In this document: one piece after another, positions 36,505 to 46,693 of the stretch | Position numbering within the stretch: position 1 is the first letter of the stretch | Layout of the letters: each line of letters starts with the position of its first letter | DNA from: Ochotona curzoniae | Lineage: Eukaryota; Chordata; Mammalia; Lagomorpha; Ochotonidae | Assembly: GCF_017591425.1 (NCBI RefSeq) | Contig: NW_024465885.1 | Location: 32,558,501-32,622,500, forward strand | Length of the DNA stretch: 64,000 nt | Direction: 5' to 3' | The notes under the pieces: model-generated | Database searches by the model: none | What the model saw: the letters and a program-made list of their open reading frames with translations, nothing else | What the model was told of the DNA's origin: nothing | Program-made: the position numbers and the translations under genes

Positions 36505-37500
36505 TTATTTCATGGGGATGTTCCTTACATTTGCCTTTGATTTTATATTCCTCCTCTCTGTCGAGAGAACATCTAAATATCCTTGTAGGGCAGGTCTAGT
36601 AGAGACATGTTCTTTTAACTTTTCTTGTGGATTAATTTTATTTAATTTTCAATGACATGGGAAAGCTCTGCTGGATGCATTACTATGGGCTGAATTTTTT
36701 TTTTTTTTTTGCTTTTAGAATCTGGAATATGTCATTCCATTCTCTTCTGGCCTGTAGAATTTCCCATGAGAGGTCAACTATGAATCTAATTGCCACTCCT
36801 GTACAGGTCAATTGATTTTTTTATGTCCATATTTAAGGATCTTTTCCTTATGTTTGATTGAAGAGAGCTTGGTTATCATGTGTCATGGTGAAGGTTGCTT
36901 TTAGTCAACCTTGGTAGGATTTTTGTGCCCCCCCTGTTTTCTGCTTCCAAATTCTTTCTGCAGATTACGCAGATCTTCCTTTATTACTTCATTAAATATA
37001 CTATTGAATGCTGGCTCTCTTTCTACACTTTCTGGAACATACATAATTTATATATTTCACTTTTTAACAGTGTCTTTTAATACCTGAATACTTTTTTTTT
37101 TATCTTGATGCATCTCTGCTTCCAGCTTTTTGATTGTTTCCCCACTGTGATAAGAAATAACTTCCAAATCTTTTTTTGCCTGCACCATTCATTCAACTGT
37201 GGAGACTTCCTACTGAATTTTTAATTTGCTCTAGTGCATACTTCTATAACTTGGCTTGATTTTGTTTCAGTGTTGCTACTTCCTGTGTGACACATTCATT
37301 AAATTCCTTGAACTAGTATATGTGCTTTCCAATGCTGATAATTAACTTTACAATGAGTTTTCTGAATTCTGTACCCCCCATTTTCTCAATGAATTCCTCA
37401 GAGAACTCTGAGGTTGGCAAAAGCATTTGCTCCTTTGCAAAGAATTCTTCAGTAATATTCAATATACCTCTGTCTGTGCTTCTGCTCTTGGTCATTGTAC
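36505..37500 (-). pseudogene. L1 ORF1 pseudogene
   Basis: The C-terminal part is read in 36505-36800: LQARREWNDIFQILK then, after a 16-base A tract (T on the plus strand at 36695-36710), QPIVMHPAELSHVIEN, then VSTRPALQGYL and a stop codon after NVRNIPMK. These fit the conserved end of mammalian L1 ORF1p, an RNA-binding chaperone. The N-terminal half, near 36900-37500, is glutamate/lysine-rich as expected for the coiled coil. Frameshifts and stops make it non-functional. Confidence 0.75.
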
Positions 37501-37552
37501 TTCTGGTTAGCAGATTCTTCTCTTTAGGGCAGGTTTCTTTCTTTCATTCATT

Positions 37553-37880
37553 CTTTTTTTTTAAGACTTTATTTTTATTGAAAAATCAGATTTACAAAAA
37601 GGAGAAAAGACAGAGAGGAAGATCAGTCTGCTGATTCACTCCCCGAGTGGCTGCAACGCTTGGAGCTGAGCCAATCCAAAGCCAGGAGCCACGGGTCTCT
37701 TCTAGGTCTCCCATACAGGTCCAGGATCTCAAGGCTTTAGGCTGTCCTTGACTGCTTTCCTAGGCAACATGCAGGGAAATTAATGGCATGTTGGGCAACT
37801 GGGATTAGAACCAGCTCCCATATGGGAGCCCAACAGGTGAAAGGCAAGGACTTTAGCCATTAGGCTACTGCCCTTAGCCC
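37553..37880 (-). mobile_element. CSINE inside the L1 relic, antisense
   Basis: TTTTATTGAAAAATCAGATTTACA, CACTCCCCGAGTGG, CCAAAGCCAGGAGCC and GCATGTTGGGCAACTGGGATTAGAACCAGC are in antisense order, and the head is degraded to CTACTGCCCTTAGCCC. The B box region GGATTAGAACC is intact. It is inserted near the ORF1/5' UTR junction of the L1 relic and is therefore younger than it. Confidence 0.9.
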
Positions 37881-38400
37881 TAGGGCTTCTAAGCTCTGTC
37901 AGCCCCAGGCCTACAATTCAATTGTACTTATTTCAGTTGGTAAACAGTTCTTTGTTCACAGTCACCTGTGCCACTTTCCCCAATGAGTTTCAAATCTAGG
38001 CTGTTTTGTTAGACTTTCACCATCATCTTTGTAGGTACACTACTGGCTCCCCATTTTCCTTCTCCTGTGATTCGATGCTGCATCTGTTGCCTGTACAACC
38101 TTTCTACCACTTCTGGTTACAGCAGTTTACAGGATTAGGGAGACAGCAGGTGTCCTAAATAACTAGGTTGTTGGTAGTACTATTCTTTCCAGAACCTGCT
38201 GGCCACTACTTCTGAGGGCCACATGGAACTATTTTGAGTTGTTAGATACCAAAGTTGATATTAGTTTCAATGTTAGATCAGTTCAATGTGTTGAACCCAG
38301 TGAGTTTACTCCAGTTTGGTGAATTCACAGCTCATTGTTGTTCCTGCAGTCACAAAACCTTTGCCACTCTGTACAAAATGGCACTCATTTTTTTTTCTTG

Positions 38401-38936
38401 TAAAACACTGCAAATCTACAGTGAAGTACCTATTCAGTGGCAGTTACAAAAGGAAATGTCTGCAACACTGCCTTTTTTCCTCATTTCCCTGAGTTATGTT
38501 AAGTTCCAAGTATATAAAATTAAATTATTTATCAGAGATGGTATGGATCGCTCAGTATTTCACTTCTTTCAATATAAAATGTCATTTCAATATGAAATGC
38601 CTTCTTTTCCTAAAAAAGAATGTGACTAAGTGAAAATCTAATGCAATTTTTTGTATAGAGTGAGAAGGAGGTATTTTCTTGATTAATGGGATGTCCCATT
38701 AATGAACAATAGTTTTAAACGAAGGTCGTTGTATTTTTATAATAGTTCATTCAAAAAAGTAGATCTGATCTTGGAATGATGTTCCTATAATCCCATCAAT
38801 GAGAAAATTGAAAATGAGATGGAATGGTGTGTTGCTCTGGCTTAATATATAATAAACAAAACATACACAAAGGAATAATTCTGTTTTCCTCTTTGAATCT
38901 TTTGGGTAACTATAAATACAGAAGTTAACACACCTT
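38401..38936. other. Non-coding DNA
   Basis: No gene or repeat recognised. Some of it may be extra 5' UTR of the L1 relic. Confidence 0.5.
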
Positions 38937-39243
38937 TTATTAATTTTATTTATTTTAATTGGAGAGCATATTTGCAAAGAAGAAGAGAGACAGAGAGAAA
39001 GATATTCTGTCTGTTGTTTCACTCCCCAAGGGCCACAAAAAGCTGTGGCTCAGCTGATCCAAGGCCTGGAGCCAGGAGCTTCTCCCAGATCTCCCATGCT
39101 TTGGGTAGTCCTCGACTGTTTTCCCACTCCAAGAGCAGCGAAATGGAAGGTAAGTGATGCAGTCGGGGCACTAACTGGTGCAAAAAGGCAATACCGGTGC
39201 ATACAAGGTGAGGATTTCACCACTAGGCCATTTCACTGGACCC
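38937..39243 (-). mobile_element. Old CSINE, antisense
   Basis: TTAATTGGAGAGCATATTTGCAAAGA, TTTCACTCCCCAAGG, GGCCTGGAGCCAGGAG and a head of CCATTTCACTGGACCCC support the call. An internal segment of about 20 bases is missing after TCCCAGATCTCCCATGC. Confidence 0.82.
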
Positions 39244-39347
39244 CAGACATGCCTTATAACTGCGTGTTCATGCCCGTTTTTTGGACAGACTCTCACTATA
39301 TGTTTCTTCTATCCTTGTCTCACTTCAAAAAGATAAACATTAAGTCA

Positions 39348-39672
39348 AGTGCCTGGTGTGATGACACAGTCAGTCAGCTAATCTTCTTCCTGCAAGTGTA
39401 GAGATCCAGTATGAATGCCTGTTTGTATCCTGACAGCTCCAATCTTCAATCGGTTCCATTCCTGCTGTCTGGGAAGACAGTGCATGATGTCCCAAAGTGT
39501 TGTGAACCTATATCTAAGAAGGAGGTCTAGAAGAAGCTTCTGGTTGGCTACTGGCATTGGATGAGCTCAGCTCTGGCTATCTTGACCGTTTAGAGAGTAA
39601 ATTATTTGAAGAAAGAGTTTTCTGTCTCTTCCTTCTCTAAATCGTTCCTTTAAAGTAAATAAATCTGAATAA
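39348..39672 (+). mobile_element. Old CSINE, sense
   Basis: Head AAGTGCCTGGTGTGATGACA, then CTGTCTGGGAAGACAGTGCATGATG, TTCTGGTTGGCTACTGGC and a tail AAAGTAAATAAATC. The B box is lost. Confidence 0.8.
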
Positions 39673-40039
39673 CTAAACAAATAAAGCCAAAATGGAGCAC
39701 CGCATCCTGAATCTAACTAAGTTGATAAGACTTTGAGATTAGGGAAGTCAACATTTTCCCATGCAACAGTGTAAACCATTGGTGTGTAGCAACTGAATCT
39801 GTATTAATGGTATTGATCCAGAAAGTTGTACAAATCACACACACGCGTGTGTGTGAGGATAAGAATATGTGATTAACCTCTTCAAAAGTGTGTATTGAAA
39901 GATGTTGGAATGAAATAAACATGTCTCCGTGCTTATTATTACATTGCATTCACCCATTTAATGTTCCTTAAAATCAAAATATCAATCTGATTTCAGTCTC
40001 AACTCCAATGACTTCAGTGTAATGGAAAAGTTGTCCCTT
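39673..40039. other. Non-coding DNA with 22-base palindrome
   Basis: A perfect palindrome, (CA)n meeting (TG)n around a central CGCG, spans 39835-39856. No gene seen. Confidence 0.6.
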
Positions 40040-40420
40040 TCAGCACTGGTATTTTAATTTGTTGACTGACACAAAAAATCAAGAGGTTATCCTGTCTTAC
40101 TATGTATAGCAACTGTGTAATAGAGACTATCATATCCATATATGAGGATGCAATGCAGTATGCATCTCTACTTCCAGATTAAAGATGGATTCTCAATGAA
40201 ACTGTGAACTATATCTTGACAATAGGATGCTGGACTCTCTACCATTGTCCATGCCTGCAATGATGGACATATGACTGCATATGAAGTACTATAGTGAAGT
40301 AATAATATAGGGAAACTCATGGTGGTGGGGGGGTGCTTTAAGAGGATGCAAGGGAAATCTCAGAACTTATAGAACTGTATCACAAAAAGATAATAATAAT
40401 AAAAACAAATTTAAAAATAA
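40040..40420 (+). mobile_element. 5'-truncated L1-type 3' UTR, sense
   Basis: A block at 40118-40262 (CTGTGTAATAGAGACTATC to CTACCATTGTCCATGCC) matches the 3' UTR of the antisense relic at 35910-36060 closely, at roughly 85% by eye. It ends in AGAACTGTATCACAAAAAGA and an A-rich tail, with a G-rich run at 40321-40334. The 5' end is truncated or lost; no ORF2 sequence is seen. Confidence 0.75.
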
Positions 40421-40701
40421 GCCATTCATATGTGTCGGTTTAACTGCCCCTGTCAGCTTGTAAGGAGTCTGCTGTCAGCTACGTTACTTTCAGCAGTCAT
40501 GTATTATTCCAAAAGTGAAAAGTCAGTGACTTATCCTATGACAACTGCCTTTTCTAAATTCTGTGACATTCTCTCAGAGGCAGGTTTATTGGCGTGTTTG
40601 CATTCCACAAACAATATAGCACAATGTGCATCCCATCATGCTATAATATGTTATATTCAATAAATTGTAAAACAAAGTGAAATTCTTGAAAATTGCTGTT
40701 T
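40421..40701. other. Non-coding DNA
   Basis: No gene or named repeat seen. Confidence 0.6.
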
Positions 40702-40925
40702 TAGAGATTTATTTATATGTTTGAACAAGAGGGATCTTTCAAGTGTTGTTTCACTCCCTTGGTGACCTAAACAACAGTGGCTGATTCAGGGTCAAGTCAG
40801 CAACCAAGAGCTTCCTCCAGGTTACCTGGTTTTTGCTGGCTATCAACAGTTAAGGAAGTTGGAAGGACAGCAGCCAGTATAGAAGCCAGCAGCCACCCTC
40901 ATGGCATGTCAGCATTTCTGAGACT
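40702..40925 (-). mobile_element. Old CSINE fragment, antisense
   Basis: TTTAGAGATTTATTTATATGTTTGAAC, GTTTCACTCCCTTGGTGACC, CAACCAAGAGCTTCCTCC and AAGTTGGAAGGACAGCAG are in antisense order; the head is decayed. Confidence 0.65.
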
Positions 40926-42232
40926 TCAATTCACTTAATGGAAATGACTGCCCCCCCAACTGAATTTTAAAATAATGAAATGATATGTAACAAATAGCAT
41001 TAGCACCTTTTTCCGTAAATATCAGGAAATAGACAGCCAATTTAACTTTTTGTCTATGGAAGTCAGGAAGAAGCACGTATCATCTCACTGTCAAACGCAT
41101 TCCAACAATTATTAGCCTGACTTTTAAGTAGCAAATAGGATTCTTCTTAATTATGTTGACCATCTTTCACTATTGTTTACCCATGTGAGGTAGGGCAGCT
41201 CATTGCATTATACTTACGTTTATTATGTAAAAGGAAATGATAAACAATCTCCCACAACTTACTCACATAAGTAAGAGCTTTATATATTCATTTTTCTTTT
41301 TTATTTCCATTTTCTTATCTACATTCCTTGAGTCCTTACTCTAGCTACTGAATCTGCATTGAACACTCTTTATGTTAAATTCAGCAGTTCCTTTTACTCA
41401 ATTACATACATCAGCTATTCAGTCATGAAATTCCAATGCCTATATAGAATTCTGCCATTTACTTCAAAAAGCTAATCTATTTTGCTTAGCACGACTTTTC
41501 TTTAAACCAGAAGATGTCACATTGGTAAAACTCAAAGTTAAATAGCTTGAACATAACCTTGGAGTGGATTCTTTTCTCTCCATGTACTCAATTGCCCTGG
41601 TTGAGCTTTTCATAAAGCAAAAGGCTACGGAAAGCTGCACTGTCCGTGTAGCCGAGACCAAAGTGACAGACAAAAGAGATGCTCTGGGGACTGCTGCAGA
41701 TGCAATTTCTCCTCCTGGCTTGCAAGTTTAGACCCAACAACAGCCTGGTAGAAACCCTTTTTCCTCTGGATGATCCATTGACTCTGTGATAAGCGCTGCC
41801 ATGTAGTTCGTATCATTTCTTGGATGCTGATCTTTTCAAACAGTTAACTATGTGTAAAATTGTCTTTCCTTTCTATTTTACTTGACATATAACCCAAATT
41901 TACAACCAGTGTCCCATGTACTTTTGCAAAACAGTCTGATCTTCCTCTTAACATTTGATTTATGACCACTTTAGGAACAGATACGCCTCAAATGACTTAC
42001 TGAAGTCTTCTTTTTACATTATTCTTTTCCTAAATTCAATTTTTTTTAAAAGGTGAGGATTTTGCTTTCTTTCTTTCATGGCAGAGGTTATTATGGTCTG
42101 TAAGGCATTATCCTCATTTCTTATGGTGATAATCTATTCCCAAGTACTCTCTGTTGGAATGATTATTTACTTTCACAAAGAGTCTGAATGATCTTATATT
42201 TACCTTTAGTGAAATTATATCATCATCCTTAT
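40926..42232. other. Non-coding DNA, one protein-like short frame
   Basis: At 41582-41731 the plus strand holds a 49-residue frame starting MYSIALVELFIKQKATESC and ending SPPGLQV. It looks more protein-like than its surroundings, but I recognise no family. The remainder is anonymous. Confidence 0.4.
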
Positions 42233-42242
42233 CATCCAGCCA

Positions 42243-42564
42243 GTTTTTTTTAAGATTTATTTTATTTTTATTGGAAAGGTGGATATACAGAGAGGAGAGA
42301 CAGAGAGGAAGATCTTCCGTCTGGTGATTCATTCCCCAAGTGAGCACAACGGCCGATGCTATGCTGGTCCGAAGTCAGGAGCTTCTTCCAGGTCTCCCAC
42401 GCGGGTGCAGGGTCCCAAAGCTTTGGGCCGTCCTCGACTGCTTTCCCAGGCCACAGGCAGGGAGCTGGAAGAGAAGCGGGGCTGCTGGGATAGAACTGGC
42501 GCCCATATGGGATCCCGGGCGTGCAAGGCGAGAACCTTAACCACTGCGCCACCGCGCTGGGCCC
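42243..42564 (-). mobile_element. Young CSINE, B-box deletion subfamily
   Basis: Full length and antisense, with GGGATAGAACTGGCGCCC (B box one A short) and head CGCCACCGCGCTGGGCCC. A perfect 10-base target-site duplication CATCCAGCCA lies at 42233-42242 and 42565-42574. Sharing of the one-base deletion with the copies at 5103 and 28345 marks a common source. Confidence 0.96.
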
Positions 42565-42649
42565 CATCCAGCCACTTTTGAAGATTGTTTTCCACTACAG
42601 ATTTAATGAAAATTAGCACGTTTGAAGGTCACTATCAAACATATTCTTG

Positions 42650-42953
42650 GGGCTGGCACCATGGGTCAACTGGGTAATCCTCCGCCTGCAAGTGCCAATA
42701 TCCGTTTTGGGCCCTGCTGATGACTGGATGCTCCACTTTCCATCAAGTTCTCCGCCTGGGAAAGCAGTGGAGGATGATTCCAAGCCTTGGAACTCTGCAA
42801 CAATGTGCAAAGGCTCCTGGTTCCTGGCTTAAGATTGGCTCAACTCCAGTCATCGCAGCTATTTTGGGCGCTGAATGAACATACTCTTCTTCTGTCTCTC
42901 CCATACTCTATAAATCTCTTTTATAATGAAAATAAATAAATAAATAAGTTTTT
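42650..42953 (+). mobile_element. CSINE of the older rabbit-like type
   Basis: The head GGGGCTGGCACCATGGGTCA with GTAATCCTCCGCCTGCAAGT resembles the rabbit form of the C-repeat rather than the GGATCCCATATGGG form. The tail is GAAAATAAATAAATAAATAA. It lies less than 90 bases from the young antisense copy. Confidence 0.88.
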
Positions 42954-43676
42954 AACATTACCCTTAAATATTCCAGATTAGTTAAGTATAAAATCTATGT
43001 CATCTATGTGATAAAAAATTGGGGTTGTTAAAAATCATTGATGATTGAGCTTATTTTTTTACTTATGTCCATTTAATTAAATTACCTATTAAAATTTACT
43101 TTTATTAATAAAAGTTCACATTGGTTGCAATTGATATATTTAGGCTAAGAAAGCAAAGATTATTGCAATGGAAATAACAAAGTGAAATTCTCAACTCTTG
43201 GGATTATTTGCAAATTCCGCAACCTGAAAATATTAATTTGAGAAAATATATTAGAATTCTTTTTCTACTTCTCCAAAAATAGGCACTTTGTTTTTGACTC
43301 CATGTTTTATACACACAGGCAAAATGTTGTAAAATAAAAACTTAAGTAATTAAATAAAAATATGGAAGAGATTCTTAGATTTAGGAAAAAAATAGTGCTA
43401 AAATTCATGTGAAAACATAAGAGATCCTGGTTAATTAAAGCAATCTTACGCAGTCATAGCTTTAAATCTAAGCGGCTTAAGCCTGAAGGTAAATAACCAC
43501 CATATGTTTTCAAATGTGAATCCACAGTTGATTTATTCTGTTTGTGCTAATTTTTTTTAACCACGATTCTGTTTTCAATTTTAGATTTAAATGTATTAAA
43601 ATAAATAAAAAATTGGAGTATTTAATAGGTACACTTATTTTTCCTTTGTTAAATTTATGTATATTCTGGGATTTCA
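42954..43676. other. AT-rich non-coding DNA
   Basis: No repeat or gene recognised. Confidence 0.6.
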
Positions 43677-44190
43677 TGACCAGCAGGCCCCTGAGACCAT
43701 AGAGGGGGTGAGGCAACAGTGTCTTTCAGCAGCAAGTACCAATAGAGACAGTCCAATCAAGCATGTCTATTTATTGTAATGCAAGCATGAGCTTATAGAG
43801 ACTAAGAAAGGAGAAGGCAGAAAGTCGTCTTTCAACGGGTCTCCCACCCAGCAGTTGTCTAAAAGGCATATCCTTCTCTCTAGACCCTCCAATGATGTCA
43901 CTTACGGCATTCACAGCTGTCAGATAAGGTGTGAGTCACAAATAAGTTGACAGGTAATGCAGAATTCACATGATTGCTTAGAGTTGCTTCTGAAGGAAGT
44001 ACCAGCAAAGGTTGTCCACGAACAGAGAAGAAAGGTTGGGATGACACTGCCCTCACCTGTATGACCTGTGAACAGGCCAGCTGGAGGTCTCAGCCAAACC
44101 GAAAGTCAGGGTTTTTGTTAGGACTTGGCATACCCTGTGCCACATAAGCCTCCCAAGCTGGCAGAGGTACAGGGGTGTTCTCCTATATGT
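43677..44190 (-). mobile_element. Probable solo LTR, antisense
   Basis: On the minus strand a TATA-like CTCTATAAGCTC (TATA at plus 43792-43797) is followed about 20 bases later by an AATAAA signal (plus TTTATT at 43770-43775), then a 90-base U5-like segment ending near TCATGAAATCCC. Such a compact TATA-to-AATAAA layout is typical of some retroviral LTRs. The segment is far richer in G and C than its flanks. The right boundary and target duplication could not be fixed, and no viral coding sequence adjoins. Confidence 0.6.
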
Positions 44191-44499
44191 ACGGTGAACA
44201 GATATCTTCATTATTACTTATACAGATGCTTCCTTACTCTCCCTCCTTCCCACCTAGGCTTCTACCATCAATCCCCTTTATTATTTTTTTCTAACTTTAT
44301 GATGATATGCCTTTATTTTATGATGACAAGCTTATCTCTATCTAAATTTAAAGAAGTCAGTTAAATAACGAAAAAAGTTCCTCAAGAGTATGGAGAAGCA
44401 TGAACAATAATTAAATCTCAAAATATCAAATTCACTCATATATATTACATTGTGTGAATTAAACTTCAATAAGCCTGTGCATATATAAAAAACTCTTTC
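44191..44499. other. Non-coding DNA
   Basis: No gene or named repeat; the region may contain further LTR or L1 3' UTR sequence. Confidence 0.45.
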
Positions 44500-45108
44500 A
44501 TGGGGTAATTTCATTTCCTTTGTGTAAATTCTCAGGAATCGGTTGGGAGGATCAGTGGTGGAAGTATTTTCAGATTTCTGAGGAAACTAATTTCTTCAAT
44601 GGTGGTTGCAATTGTTTGCATCCTAATAAGTAATGTATTCAGGTGTATTTTCACCACATCCTTGTGAGTATTTATTGGTTTTGATTTGTGGATCATAGCC
44701 ATTGTAACTGGGGTATAATGAGACTTCATTATGTTTCCCATGTGCATTCCGGGTGGCTTATGATTCTGAGTGCTTTTCTACTGTTTGCTGTTTTAATTTT
44801 ATCTTTGAAAATGCCTCTTGTGTCCTTTGTCGATTTGTTAACTAGATTGTAATGTTGCTGTTGAGTTTCTTGTGATCTTCATAGATTAAGGGTATTAATT
44901 CTTTATCAGTTACAATGCTCAAAAATGTTTTCTTCCATTTTGTTGAGTGTTGTTTTCATTTTCTTGGGTGTTTTCCTCATGGTACAATTTGTAGATTGGT
45001 GTAACCTTGCTTGTCTATTTTTAGTTTTAATATCTATCATCCATTCTTTGATGTTTTCCACTAGTAATGTGCTGGTGTTGATATGGTCTTAAGCATCTAG
45101 TGCAGGTT
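44500..45108 (-). mobile_element. Antisense L1 ORF2 remnant, left part
   Basis: The order of phrases follows antisense mammalian L1 ORF2: TTTCTGAGGAAACTAATTTC, TTCACCACATCCTTGTGAG, GATCATAGCCATTGTAACTG, then ATCAGTTACAATGCTC. On the minus strand a stretch reads MKSHYTPVTMAMIHKSK, similar to the L1 ORF2p C-terminal part. It is heavily mutated. The remnant is interrupted at 45108 and resumes at 45610. Confidence 0.8.
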
Positions 45109-45609
45109 CACAAGTTCAGAAGCCACACTTCCTGAGCCTGTGTAATTTTTTTGCCCACCTGTGTGTCAAAGGACACTTACCAGCATTATCTGGGATCTGA
45201 GATGAGGAACAGTGTTATATTATTGTGTAACCACTACCTTCTCTACCCTTCTTAAAAGCCTGTGCAGGGGTGATGGTGGTGTGTGGGGAGGCCTTGCTCT
45301 CTTTGGCTCTCATCCTGTGCTTCGTTTCATGTGTTTTGATTCTCTTCGTCTCTAGCATTGTGCCACTTGGCCTTTTGCATTCATGCTTGCTCTCTTGTGT
45401 TCCATGAATAGACTCCAAGGATAAAAGCTAGCAATCTCTCTGTATTTAGCTTCCTGGCTCATTCTCCTGTGTATGTCTATATCCCTCATGCTCTGAGTAA
45501 ACGTTAACGATTGCTTAAGCTGTGTTGGTTTCTGTGCTTAACAGTCTTTCTAAGAGGGGGTAAAAATATAGGAAATAAATATTAGGCACAAACTTAGAGC
45601 GCAGTAGTA
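45109..45609 (+). mobile_element. LTR-like insertion within the L1 remnant
   Basis: About 500 bases separate two pieces of L1 ORF2 that are contiguous in other L1s. A 7-base repeat GCAGGTT flanks it (45102-45108 and 45610-45616). Inside, a TATA-like ATAAAAG lies at 45421-45427, followed by a T/C-rich segment and GAGTAAACG. The layout suggests a solo LTR in sense orientation. The canonical TG...CA ends are not seen, so it may be another kind of element. Confidence 0.55.
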
Positions 45610-45888
45610 GCAGGTTTTAGATTTACATCTTTGATTCATTTTGTGTTGCTTTTTAAGTAAGTTTGCAGGACTCATTCCATACTTCTGCTCATGGAGATGA
45701 AACATTTCTACCACCACTTATTAAAGAAGGTGTTCCTTTTCCTAAGATTTATGTATCCTTACATACATGGATCGAGGTCCAGAATTTTTATTCTATTTAT
45801 TCTATTTTATTGGCTTACTTTTTCTTTTGTGCCAGTCCCTGGTTATTTTGAATATCACTTTCTTGCAGTTGGTTTAAATCTGTTATTG
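45610..45888 (-). mobile_element. Antisense L1 ORF2 remnant, right part
   Basis: It resumes with GTTTTAGATTTACATCTTTG and continues CACCACTTATTAAAGAAGG, then CTGGTTATTTTGAATATCAC. These are the expected next phrases of antisense L1 ORF2. A young SINE follows directly at 45889. Confidence 0.75.
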
Positions 45889-46215
45889 GGGCCCAGCGCG
45901 GTGGCGCAAGTGGCTAAGGTCCTCACCTTGCACGCCCAGGATCCCATATGGCCGCCGGTTCTAATCCCAGCAGCCCCGCTTCCCTTCCAGCTCCCTGCCT
46001 GTGGCCCGGGAAAGCAGTCGAGGACGGCCCAAAGCTTTGGGACCCTGCATCCACGTGGGAGACCCGGAAGAGGCTCCTGGCTTCGGATCAGCATAGCATC
46101 TGCTGCAGTGCTCACTTGGGGAGTGAATCATCGGACGGAAAATCTTCCTCTCTGTCTCTCCTCTCTGTATATCCACCTTTCCAATAAAAATAATAATAAA
46201 ATCAATCTTTAAAAA
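45889..46215 (+). mobile_element. Young CSINE, full length
   Basis: The head is GGGCCCAGCGCGGTGGCGCA. The A box TGGCGCAAGTGG is at 45902-45913 and the B box GGTTCTAATCC at 45957-45967. The tail is CCAATAAAAATAATAATAAAATC. A perfect 13-base target-site duplication AAATCTGTTATTG lies at 45876-45888 and 46216-46228. It entered the end of the L1 remnant. Confidence 0.96.
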
Positions 46216-46228
46216 AAATCTGTTATTG

Positions 46229-46693
46229 TGAACTCTGCAACTTTTTCATCGCTCTCATTTCGTCTTTAATTTCTCAAAGACAGAATTTCAACCCAATTTG
46301 TAATTACAGGCTCAGTTCACTACTAACTATAGTGATGAACAAATAAAAACTAAGAAGACCTTAGTTCCATAGGAATGTAAACAAATGACAAATCAGCAAT
46401 TACGTCAACTTTATTTTAATCTAGTGCAATTTGTGAACTTCAAATCCTGCAGCTTTTATACCACGTAATATTTTTCTTCTGTACATTTTGTTTTAAAAAA
46501 AGGAGCCAAGTTAGAAGTGCAGACAACTTCTACTAGTTATTCTCCAAACAAAACCACTGCATGTTTATTACAACTACTCTAATGTCTGGCAAACAGGTTG
46601 AAATCATAACGCTTAGCTAAACAAAGCACTTGACTTTGTACCTCTTTGGTCGTAAAATTTTAGCAGGGTTAGATTATAGGCAAGTATTGAAAC
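46229..46693. other. AT-rich non-coding DNA
   Basis: No gene seen; it may be further decayed L1 sequence but I cannot align it. Confidence 0.5.

Larger units (their letters stand above)
35745..38400 (-). mobile_element. Antisense L1 relic lacking most of ORF2 (HAL1-like)
   Basis: From right to left: a probable 5' UTR (about 37881-38400), ORF1 (ending with its stop codon at 36505-36507), the first codons of ORF2 (36340-36432), then a 3' UTR that runs to a T-rich end near 35745. ORF1 shows LQARREWNDIFQILK, VSTRPALQGYL and further matches to the L1 ORF1p C-terminal domain, with stops and frameshifts. ORF2 survives only as LSLNVNSLNSSIKYH and about 16 more residues. Endonuclease remainder, reverse transcriptase and C-terminus are absent. 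The 3' UTR matches the segment at 40040-40420. A SINE at 37553-37880 has split the element. Known HAL1 elements likewise carry ORF1 without a full ORF2; a deleted L1 is equally possible. The right boundary is uncertain. Confidence 0.75.

Noticed and set aside
44125..44364. Open frame starting MAYPVPHKPPKLAEVQ
   Set aside because: It overlaps the end of the antisense LTR-like segment and has no recognisable domain.
45691..46212. 173-codon open frame on the plus strand
   Set aside because: It is a chance fusion of antisense L1 sequence with a young CSINE; the second half is the SINE translation seen at many other copies.
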